Shown in pieces: positions 1-5,689 of a stretch of 9,557 bases of DNA. Both the position numbers and the translations under genes were made by a program. Within the stretch, counting starts at the first letter, position 1; each line of letters starts with the position of its first letter. Source of the stretch: Gammaproteobacteria bacterium (GTDB lineage Bacteria; Pseudomonadota; Gammaproteobacteria; Pseudomonadales; Oleiphilaceae); assembly GCA_003695085.1 (NCBI GenBank), contig RFIV01000259.1, positions 1-9,557 of the forward strand, written 5' to 3'. A model generated the notes under the pieces. That model was given only the letters and a program-made list of their open reading frames with translations. It had not been told where the DNA came from and ran no database searches.

Positions 1-1536
1 AAGGCATCTGCTGCGGTCTCGGTCGCCCCCTTGCAGATTGAAAACGACCAGGGCCAGTGGCTGGGCTGGCAGCGGCTGGAAATTCCGGCTCTGCATGTCA
101 GCGGACCGGAAACACCGGACCTCCGGGCCAGCCAGATACGTTTCACCGACCTGCTGCTGTCCCGGGTGCGGCAAGCCGGTGATGCACCGGATGCTCCACC
201 GCTGTTCCAGACCAAGACCCTGACATTGACGGACCTGGTTGCGGACGACTCATCCCTGCAAATCAGTGACGCAGGAATGAACGGCGCTCACGGCCTGATC
301 GCGCTGGACAGCACCGGCCAACTGGCAACCCTCATTCCTGTCCCTGACGCGTCCGGGGAATCCCCCCCTCCCCGCGAGTCCACAGCGGAAAACGGCAATC
401 CCGCACCCGAAAGCGATCCCGCCCCGAGGGAGTCTGACGTGTCCGCGCCGCTTCCCGCTTTTGCGCTGCGTATCGACAGCCTGACGCTGGATAACGAATC
501 CACCCTTCAGTTTCGCGATGCTGGCGTCCAGCCTCCCTTTGAGCGCACACTGTTCTTCGAACATCTGCGGCTGACCGGTCTGCAAAATACATCACCCTCT
601 GCTCCGGCCCATCTGGATACAGCATTTTCAACAGACGCCGGCGCGCAGCTGTCCATTCTGGCCGATCTCACGCCGTTTGCCCGCCCGCCAGGGTTCAGTG
701 TTCAGCTCACAGGGCAACAGATTGCCCTGCCGAGGCTTTCGGCCTACCTCGAGCACACGCTGGGCTACCAGATTGAAAGCGGCGACCTGGATACCCGTGT
801 GACAATCAATGGGCACGCCGACGCCTTCACGGGCACCGCATCGCTGAAAATGACCCGGCTGGACCTCAAGGGGCGCCCAGGCAGCACCCAGAGTGCATCA
901 ACCGCCATTCCGCTGGATGTGGCGCTGGATCAGCTCAAGGAGAGCGATGGCATCATCGAGCTGGACATCCCGTTTGAGCACAAGGCCGGCGAAAGTGACG
1001 TGGGATTGGGCAGCTTCGTGGCACTGATCATGAAGAAGGCCCTGTACCAGGCTGCAAAGACCTACGTGGTCAACACGTTCGTGCCCTATGCCAATGTGGT
1101 CTCTGTTGTGGCGCTGGCCGGTGAGCAGTTGTTCAAGCTGCGCTTCGAGCCGCTGCCCTATGACGCCGGCCAGCTGCTGCCCCAGCGCCCGCAGATGGAC
1201 TATCTGGCCGCCATGAAGGCCGTACTGGAGAAGCGTCCGACCGCATTGAAACTCTGTCCCGTTGCCTTGCCTGACGAGGCGGACACACTCTCGGCCGACG
1301 ATATCGCCAAGCTGCCAGAGGATCTGAGAAAGCTGCCCGCCGTGCGTGTGCTGACACAAAAACTGGAGGCGGGCATCCGCGGCGAGCCTCTAGCCCTGGC
1401 CTTCGCCGATGCCCGGGCGGCCATCTTCCGCTATATGGCAGGCTTCTCCGGGCTCTCAGGCAAGACGTTCATCAGCTGCGGACCGGTCATCGATACCGGG
1501 GCCGGGCAACCGATGCTCGCCTTCCGTGTCGATTGA
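1..1536 (+). CDS. DUF748 (AsmA-like) envelope protein, C-terminal part
   Basis: The reading frame is open from base 1, with no stop before TGA at 1534-1536. The TTG at 31 is probably not the start: this is the 3' part of a longer gene entering from the left. Residue numbers below count from the codon at 31. DUF748 proteins are large, often about 1000 residues, periplasmic or envelope-anchored and related to AsmA/TamB lipid-transport proteins, so more than half may be missing. The recognisable part is the C-terminal DUF748 core at about 290-415. It has IPLDVALDQLKESDG (293-307), a short LDIPF strand, a hydrophobic helix-rich stretch (326-365), LRFEPLPYDAGQLLP (370-384) and a segment resembling OmpA-type 'LxxMKAVLEKRP'. 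Residues 107-141 form a Pro/Ser/Glu-rich linker. No transmembrane segment is clear here; the expected N-terminal anchor would lie upstream. The last 81 bp overlap the yihY-like gene tail to tail. Family call is fairly sure; the exact function is unknown. Confidence 0.8.
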   Translation, partial: KASAAVSVAPLQIENDQGQWLGWQRLEIPALHVSGPETPDLRASQIRFTDLLLSRVRQAGDAPDAPPLFQTKTLTLTDLVADDSSLQISDAGMNGAHGLIALDSTGQLATLIPVPDASGESPPPRESTAENGNPAPESDPAPRESDVSAPLPAFALRIDSLTLDNESTLQFRDAGVQPPFERTLFFEHLRLTGLQNTSPSAPAHLDTAFSTDAGAQLSILADLTPFARPPGFSVQLTGQQIALPRLSAYLEHTLGYQIESGDLDTRVTINGHADAFTGTASLKMTRLDLKGRPGSTQSASTAIPLDVALDQLKESDGIIELDIPFEHKAGESDVGLGSFVALIMKKALYQAAKTYVVNTFVPYANVVSVVALAGEQLFKLRFEPLPYDAGQLLPQRPQMDYLAAMKAVLEKRPTALKLCPVALPDEADTLSADDIAKLPEDLRKLPAVRVLTQKLEAGIRGEPLALAFADARAAIFRYMAGFSGLSGKTFISCGPVIDTGAGQPMLAFRVD

Positions 1537-2832
1537 GCCACGTGCCCAGTCTGCCAGTGTCCTGTGCCCGAGCCTCTGGCAGACGGCTTCGTCCATGAGA
1601 CGAGTCAGCTGATCCACGCTCGGATTCGGCACCTGCCCGGTTGGCTGCGCCAGGTCTTCTCCACGAATCAGCGCATAGAGTCGGGAAAGCAAAAGTTGAT
1701 CGGGGGAGCGCGCGAGGATCAACGCTTCTTCGGCCTCTCCCACGGGGGCCACAACACGCGCCCGAATCAGGTGCCGGACCAGAAACTGCATTTCCTCCGG
1801 GGGAAGCGCCAGTTCGCTTTCCAGTTGCATGTAAGGCACGCCCCCACCCTGCTTGTCCGCATGCACGGCCAGCCGGTGCAGCAGCATCCAGCCTGCACGC
1901 TCCAGAAGTGCCGGCGCCGCTTCCTGCCTGTCCTGCGGGGAGATCTGAGTGACATTCTGTGAGTAATAACTCAGGGCGGCCCCCAGCAACAGGATCAGCC
2001 AGCTCAGATAGAGCCAGATCAGCAACAGAATCCCCACAGCAAAGCCGGAATAGATGGCCTCATACTTGGATGAGTTCACCACGAAGGCGGTAAAGGCAAA
2101 GCCCGTCGTCTGCCAGAGTGCTCCGGCAATCACGCCGCCCAGCAGCGCATGACGCAGGCGCACGCGCGCATTGGGAATAAACACGTAAACGAAGGTAAAC
2201 AGGCCCATGATCATCAGGTAGGGCATCATCCGGCTGGCAACCGAAAAGGCCCAACCAAAGGGCTCAATCGCAATCAGGTCCCTGACAAAGGCAGAGCTGA
2301 CCAGCGTGGCGGTGGCCCCCAGTGCAGAAACCACCAGCACCGGGCCAATCACGATGACGCTCAGGTAGCTGCTGAAACGCTGGGCCAGTGGCCGAAGCCG
2401 CGAGACATGCCAGATTTCGTTGAACGAACGCTCGATTTTCTGCACCAGGGAAATCACGGTGTAGATTAGCATGCCGAGCCCCACGGATCCGAGCACACCG
2501 ACTTTCATGTTGTCCACGAACATCAGGACGTTCTGAACAATCTCATGCCCGCGCTCCCCAAAGGGCTCGAAAAAACTGTACAGCAGCGGCTCCAGCTGCT
2601 TGTGGGCACCCATCGCCTTGAGCACAGAAAAAGACAACGCCAGCAGGGGCACGATGGAGAGCAACGTGGTGTACACCAATCCCATGGCGTGCAAAGTCAG
2701 GCGTCCACTGGCCACGTCCCGGACCACGGCATACAGCACCCGGGCCAGTTGTCTTGCACGGATTTCCCAGTCTGGCATTTGTGAACGGGGTTTTTCCCAC
2801 AGCCAGGTCTGCACCCGTTGCAACAGATTCAT
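1456..2832 (-). CDS. yihY: YihY/BrkB family inner membrane protein with C-terminal extension
   Basis: This is a 458-residue polytopic inner-membrane protein of the YihY/BrkB family, often mislabelled ribonuclease BN in older annotation. Family landmarks are visible: YTTLLSIVPLLAL (54-66), FNEIWHV (137-143), VYVFIPNARVRLRHALLGG (215-233) and YEAIYSGFAVGILLLIWLYL (257-276). Six hydrophobic helices fit at about 50-70, 112-132, 157-180, 203-219, 228-250 and 264-289. Residues 295-430 form a soluble C-terminal domain, probably cytoplasmic and winged-helix-like, that the shorter E. coli YihY (about 290 aa) lacks; longer homologues have it. The substrate or role is not established for the family. The start ATG at 2832 overlaps the upstream DUF1499 stop as ATGA, with GGAG seven bases upstream, so translation is probably coupled. 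The 3' end runs 81 bp into the convergent DUF748 gene. The very C-terminal tail (about 430-458), encoded in the overlap, looks low in conservation value. Confidence 0.9.
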   Translation of the reverse strand: MNLLQRVQTWLWEKPRSQMPDWEIRARQLARVLYAVVRDVASGRLTLHAMGLVYTTLLSIVPLLALSFSVLKAMGAHKQLEPLLYSFFEPFGERGHEIVQNVLMFVDNMKVGVLGSVGLGMLIYTVISLVQKIERSFNEIWHVSRLRPLAQRFSSYLSVIVIGPVLVVSALGATATLVSSAFVRDLIAIEPFGWAFSVASRMMPYLMIMGLFTFVYVFIPNARVRLRHALLGGVIAGALWQTTGFAFTAFVVNSSKYEAIYSGFAVGILLLIWLYLSWLILLLGAALSYYSQNVTQISPQDRQEAAPALLERAGWMLLHRLAVHADKQGGGVPYMQLESELALPPEEMQFLVRHLIRARVVAPVGEAEEALILARSPDQLLLSRLYALIRGEDLAQPTGQVPNPSVDQLTRLMDEAVCQRLGHRTLADWARGSIDTEGEHRLPGPGIDDRSAADERLA

Positions 2833-3257
2833 GCAGCAGCTCCGGCAACCGCTTCAAACGCCTTGCGAATGGCCTCCACGCGGCGGCGATTCACGCCAAA
2901 ATCATAGTATCCGGTGCGTGACGCCGATCGGATATCCAGTACTCGCGCACGGGGATTCCAGACGATACTGACATCATCGACAAAGCGAAAGAGCGAGGAC
3001 GTATACGTCGCATCGAGCCGCTGCCCATCCTGTGCCACAACCTCGCCTCCCGTGGCTTCGATGGCTTTCCTGACGCGCATCCAGATCACCGCCTCCGGCA
3101 CGCCCTCCGGCACGGCGATAGGCGCCACGGCATGGTCTTCGTCAGCGGCCAGCGAGCTGACGCAGTTGGGTTTGTCCGGGCAGGCAGGCAGGATAACCCC
3201 CTCGGACCAGGCAAATGTACTCAGGCACAGTGCAAACAACACGGCTATACGCGACAT
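2829..3257 (-). CDS. DUF1499 family secreted/periplasmic protein
   Basis: This 142-residue protein begins with a Sec-type signal peptide, MSRIAVLFALCLSTFAWS, with likely cleavage near residues 16-20. The DUF1499 signature follows: CPDKPNCVSS (26-35), FVDDVSI (92-98), and IRSASRTGYYDFGVNRRR at about 109-126. A longer frame upstream would start at 3374. I chose the ATG at 3257 because it opens the signal peptide and has GGAG (3264-3267) six bases before it. The cysteines in CPDKPNC (26 and 32) could form a disulfide; the spacing after the signal peptide does not make a convincing lipobox, so I do not call it a lipoprotein. DUF1499 proteins have no proven function. The stop overlaps the next gene's ATG (ATGA, 2829-2832), so this protein and the YihY-type protein are made together and may act in the same envelope process. 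Confidence 0.85.
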   Translation of the reverse strand: MSRIAVLFALCLSTFAWSEGVILPACPDKPNCVSSLAADEDHAVAPIAVPEGVPEAVIWMRVRKAIEATGGEVVAQDGQRLDATYTSSLFRFVDDVSIVWNPRARVLDIRSASRTGYYDFGVNRRRVEAIRKAFEAVAGAAA

Positions 3258-3284
3258 GAAAGACTCCGTTTTCGATGACTCAGG

Positions 3285-3324
3285 CAGCTGTGCCAAAGAT
3301 GGGATTTTCACGCAGACACAGCTG
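3285..3324. repeat. 8-bp inverted repeat in the DUF1499 leader
   Basis: CAGCTGTG at 3285-3292 and CACAGCTG at 3317-3324 are exact reverse complements separated by 24 bp. The left arm lies inside the near-palindrome GGCAGCTGTGCC (3283-3294) and the right arm inside ACAGCTGT (3318-3325), so each arm is also self-symmetric. The pair sits between the candidate promoter (3336-3365) and the DUF1499 start. It could be a leader RNA hairpin or a pair of operator half-sites. Function is inferred only. Confidence 0.45.
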
Positions 3325-3335
3325 TTCATAACCGG

Positions 3336-3365
3336 ATTATGGCGGTCAACCGGCGCCGCTGTCCA
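3336..3365 (-). promoter_or_regulatory. Candidate sigma70-type promoter for the DUF1499-yihY unit
   Basis: Read on the minus strand, TGGACA (3360-3365, 5 of 6 to TTGACA) is followed after 18 bp by CATAAT (3336-3341, 5 of 6 to TATAAT). Transcription would begin near 3329, giving a leader of about 70 nt. It lies in the only sizeable gap (3258-3395) of the minus-strand gene run, where a second promoter would be expected. No terminator for the upstream unit is visible, so read-through from yjbQ is also possible. Confidence 0.45.
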
Positions 3366-3395
3366 ATCACGCACAAAAGGCGGGTGGGTAGTGCC

Positions 3396-3815
3396 CTATT
3401 CTCCGTGAAGCGTGACCACCAGCCGCCGGCTCCCTCCCCGATCCCGGTGCTCACACAAATAGATACCCTGCCAGGTACCCAGGTTCAGCCGCCCGTCCGT
3501 GATGGGCAGTGTGAGCGACGCGCCCAACAGGCTGGACTTGATATGTGCCGGCATGTCATCCGGCCCTTCATACGTATGCCGGTACCACGGCGCACCTTCG
3601 GGTACCAATTGATTGAAGGTGCGCTCAAAGTCACCTCGCACGGTCGGGTCGGCGTTTTCATTCAGCGTCAGCGACGCCGAGGTATGCTGTAGCAACAGAT
3701 GGCACAGCCCGATGTGAATCTGCCCAAGCTCCGGCAACTGCCCCACAACCTCGTCTGTAATCAGGTGAAACCCGCGGGAACGGGGGCGCAGGGCCAGCGT
3801 CTTTTGAAACCACAT
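3396..3815 (-). CDS. yjbQ: YjbQ family protein (UPF0047), secondary thiamine-phosphate synthase type
   Basis: This 139-residue protein covers the full length of the YjbQ/UPF0047 family. The conserved blocks are LLLQHTSASLTLNENADPTV (40-59), HTYEGPDDMPAHIKSSLLG (80-98) and LNLGTWQGIYLCEHR (110-124). The His and Glu residues of these blocks form the conserved cavity seen in family structures. E. coli YjbQ shows weak thiamine-phosphate synthase activity; that is established for the family, but the physiological role is uncertain. The start ATG at 3815 shares its A with the DUF2905 stop (TGATG) and has a strong GGAGGGG seven bases upstream inside DUF2905. It is the last gene of the four-gene unit, followed by 138 nt before the next gene. 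No rho-independent terminator is evident after its TAG. Confidence 0.93.
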   Translation of the reverse strand: MWFQKTLALRPRSRGFHLITDEVVGQLPELGQIHIGLCHLLLQHTSASLTLNENADPTVRGDFERTFNQLVPEGAPWYRHTYEGPDDMPAHIKSSLLGASLTLPITDGRLNLGTWQGIYLCEHRDRGGSRRLVVTLHGE

Positions 3816-4030
3816 CAGCGGTCCCCTCCAAAATACTGGAACAGCCAGGCAACGGCACTGATCACCACACTGACGAGAATCATGGTGGTAATGGGAAAGA
3901 AAAAGGTAAAACCGGGCTTCTCGATCACAATGTCACCCGGCAAGCGGCCCAGAGGCAGCTTGCTCAGCCACGGCCACAGCAACCCGAAAACCAGCAATAC
4001 CAGCCCCAGCACGATCAGTATTTTCTGCAC
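3815..4030 (-). CDS. DUF2905 small membrane protein
   Basis: This is a 71-residue protein with two hydrophobic helices (about 3-20 and 46-66) around a short soluble loop that carries the DUF2905 hallmark, LSKLPLGRLPGDIVIEKPG (22-40), then FTFFFPITTM. A longer frame reaches ATG codons at 4069 and 4096 inside the upstream gene. I prefer the GTG at 4028-4030, because the protein then begins with QKILIVLGLVLL as family members do and a GGGGG lies seven bases before it. The predicted topology is two membrane passes with the PLGRLPGD loop on one face. The function of the family is unknown. The gene is 4 nt after the TIP30-like gene and overlaps yjbQ by 1 nt, so it is clearly part of one transcript. 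Confidence 0.88.
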   Translation of the reverse strand: MQKILIVLGLVLLVFGLLWPWLSKLPLGRLPGDIVIEKPGFTFFFPITTMILVSVVISAVAWLFQYFGGDR

Positions 4031-4034
4031 AGGT

Positions 4035-4667
4035 TCACCCCCTGAGAATTTCCTGATTCTCGATGGCATAAATACCGGGCAACCCATCCACGGCATTCAA
4101 CATTGTTTGTGCAATTTTTTCAGGGGTTACGGGTTTGTAGCGATCAGGTATCAAGGGCCGTAACACACGCGCTACCCGGATGCCCAGCCATTCGGCAGGA
4201 CGCACCTCTTCCCGCCCGGCATCGATGAGCGAGGGCCGGACGTATACCAGTCGCTCAAACCCGATATCCGCGAGGTCACGCTCCGTCTCCCCCTTGGTTC
4301 TCAAATAAAAGTTGCCTGATTGTGGATCCGCACCCAGCGAGCTGTTCAGGACACATGTCCGCGCGCCTCCCGCCCGGGCACGCGCTGCCGCAGCCAGCAC
4401 CAGGTCATGATCCACCTGCCGGAATGCTGCCCGCGAGCCGGCCTTGCGCAGCGTGCTCCCCAGGCAGCAGATGAGCGCATCCACCTGCCAGGCAGCATCC
4501 TCGGGAAGTGGGAGCGTCATGGGCCAAACCGGGTTCACCAGGCCCGCCCGGGCAGGAAGCGGTCTGCGGGTGGGCGCGACGATACTCTCAAAGCGTCCGT
4601 CACGGGCCGCCAGCTCGAGCACTTCACGCCCCACGGCACCGGTGGCACCAAGCACCATGAGTTTCAT
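4035..4667 (-). CDS. TIP30/HTATIP2-like NAD(P)-binding protein (atypical SDR)
   Basis: This 210-residue Rossmann-fold protein opens with the dinucleotide-binding strand MKLMVLGATGAVGRE, glycine motif GATGAVG at 7-13. The block CCLGSTLRKAGSRAAFRQVD (67-86), then SSLGAD (109-114) and Y121-L-R-T-K125, match atypical short-chain reductases of the TIP30/HTATIP2-like group, where Ser, Tyr and Lys form the catalytic set. VYVRPSLIDAGRE (141-153) is the typical late motif. The RR at 34-35 after beta-2 suggests NADPH preference, an inference. The substrate is unknown, and annotation pipelines tend to call these 'NAD-dependent epimerase' without evidence for sugar epimerisation. The ATG at 4667 overlaps the dehydrogenase stop (ATGA); an in-frame ATG at 4658 is a less likely alternative because it would cut the first strand. 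Confidence 0.85.
   Translation of the reverse strand: MKLMVLGATGAVGREVLELAARDGRFESIVAPTRRPLPARAGLVNPVWPMTLPLPEDAAWQVDALICCLGSTLRKAGSRAAFRQVDHDLVLAAAARARAGGARTCVLNSSLGADPQSGNFYLRTKGETERDLADIGFERLVYVRPSLIDAGREEVRPAEWLGIRVARVLRPLIPDRYKPVTPEKIAQTMLNAVDGLPGIYAIENQEILRG
4038..4042 (-). promoter_or_regulatory. Ribosome binding site that sets the DUF2905 GTG start
   Basis: A GGGGG run on the minus strand lies seven bases before the GTG at 4030 and immediately before the TGA of the TIP30-like gene. This placement supports the GTG start and suggests re-initiation by ribosomes finishing the upstream gene. Confidence 0.6.
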
Positions 4668-5623
4668 GTTCTAAGCCCCAACTGTCGAAGTCCAGCTCTC
4701 AGGTTTTCCCCGGTACGGTCGATTATACGTTGGCGCGCCTCCTTGCTCACCCAGGCACAATGCGGTGTTATGAGCAGGTTGGGCAGATTAGCCTCCAGCA
4801 GCACATTACCGCGGCGAGGCGGTTCTTCGGAGAGCACATCCAGACCGGCACCGCCCAGGTGCCCGCTTTCCAGCGCCTCCAGCAGAGCGGGCTCATCCAC
4901 CAGCCCTCCACGTGCCGTGTTGATCAGCAATGCCCCGTTCTTCATTCGTGCCAGGGCCTCGGCATTGATCATGCGCTCAGTCTGAGGAGAGAGCAGGCAA
5001 TGCAACGACAGCACATCGGCCTGCCCCAGCGCATCGTTCCATGGTACATAGGTCACGCCGTTACGCCGGCCCGCCACCTGCCCGGGGCGTGCGGCCACGA
5101 TTACATGCATGCCCAGCGCCTGACAAACTTGTGCCATCCGCTGCCCCAGATCGCCATAGCCCACAATGGCCAGAGTCTTGCCGGCCACTTCCTGCACCGG
5201 GTGGTGCATGAGACAGAATTGCTCCGCCTGTTGCCAGGCACCTGCACGCACGTCAGCCACATAGTCAACCAGACGTGTAGAAAGTGCCAGCATCAGTGTC
5301 ACCGCATGCTGCACCACCGCTGCCGTGCCATAGTGGGTCACGTTCAACACCTGTATCCCAGAAGCCTCGGCGGCCTCCAGATCAATGTTGTTCATGCCCG
5401 TGGCGGTCACACAGATCAGGCGCAGGTCCGGACAGGCCTGCATGACGGCCCGGTCAATCACCACCTTGTTGGTGATGGCCACCGTCGCACCTTTCAAACG
5501 GGCGGCCGTCTCCCCGGGCGGGGTCTGAGGCCAGCAGATCAGTTCAACGCCTTCCACATTCAGCGCGGCGAAATCCAGATCCGCGCCCATGCTGTCAGCA
5601 TCCAAAAACACCGCAGTAAGCAT
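4664..5623 (-). CDS. D-2-hydroxyacid dehydrogenase (glycerate dehydrogenase-like)
   Basis: This 319-residue NAD-dependent enzyme would interconvert a 2-ketoacid and a D-2-hydroxyacid, for example hydroxypyruvate and D-glycerate. Visible motifs are TGMNNID (75-81) in the substrate domain, the nucleotide-binding GYGDLG (155-160) in a Rossmann core, and the catalytic trio R238 (TARGG), E267 (SEEPP) and H288 (TPHCAW). No ACT or other C-terminal regulatory domain follows, so it is the short HprA-like type rather than SerA. The longer frame begins at 5746, but its first 41 codons extend into the divergent gene and show no family similarity. ATG codons at 5629 and 5623 compete; the GGAAGGA at 5630-5636 abuts the first and is six bases from the second, favouring 5623. 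It is the first gene of the minus-strand unit and overlaps the next by ATGA. Substrate cannot be read from sequence. Confidence 0.9.
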   Translation of the reverse strand: MLTAVFLDADSMGADLDFAALNVEGVELICWPQTPPGETAARLKGATVAITNKVVIDRAVMQACPDLRLICVTATGMNNIDLEAAEASGIQVLNVTHYGTAAVVQHAVTLMLALSTRLVDYVADVRAGAWQQAEQFCLMHHPVQEVAGKTLAIVGYGDLGQRMAQVCQALGMHVIVAARPGQVAGRRNGVTYVPWNDALGQADVLSLHCLLSPQTERMINAEALARMKNGALLINTARGGLVDEPALLEALESGHLGGAGLDVLSEEPPRRGNVLLEANLPNLLITPHCAWVSKEARQRIIDRTGENLRAGLRQLGLRT

Positions 5624-5650
5624 TCGCATTCCTTCCGGCTCGGCTATACT
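5623..5650 (+). promoter_or_regulatory. Candidate promoter of the GGDEF-domain gene
   Basis: TATACT (5645-5650, 5 of 6 to TATAAT) is preceded by a weak TTCGCA (5623-5628, 4 of 6) at 16 bp. The start codon is about 26 nt beyond the expected transcription start. It sits back to back with the minus-strand candidate in the 59-nt gap, so the two promoters would probably compete or be co-regulated. Confidence 0.3.
5630..5636 (-). promoter_or_regulatory. Ribosome binding site that sets the dehydrogenase start
   Basis: GGAAGGA on the minus strand lies six bases from the ATG at 5623 and directly touches the ATG at 5629. Normal spacing therefore selects 5623, giving a protein that begins MLTAVFLDAD. 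Confidence 0.65.
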
Positions 5651-5661
5651 CTGGGCATTCA

Positions 5662-5689
5662 ACCATAAACGATCCGGACGGAATGACAA
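5662..5689 (-). promoter_or_regulatory. Candidate promoter of the dehydrogenase-to-yjbQ unit
   Basis: On the minus strand TTGTCA (5684-5689, 5 of 6) is followed after 16 bp by TATGGT (5662-5667, 4 of 6). The -35 element overlaps the first codons of the divergent GGDEF gene. The leader would be about 30 nt long. Supported only by motif match and position. Confidence 0.35.

Noticed and set aside
3257..3374. N-terminal extension of the DUF1499 protein to an ATG at 3374
   Set aside because: The extra 39 residues show no family similarity, would bury the signal peptide, and the internal ATG at 3257 has a good ribosome site.
4730..5668. A 312-codon plus-strand frame antisense to the dehydrogenase gene
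   Set aside because: It is His/Gln/Arg-rich with no domain, fully covered by a well-supported dehydrogenase with catalytic motifs on the other strand.
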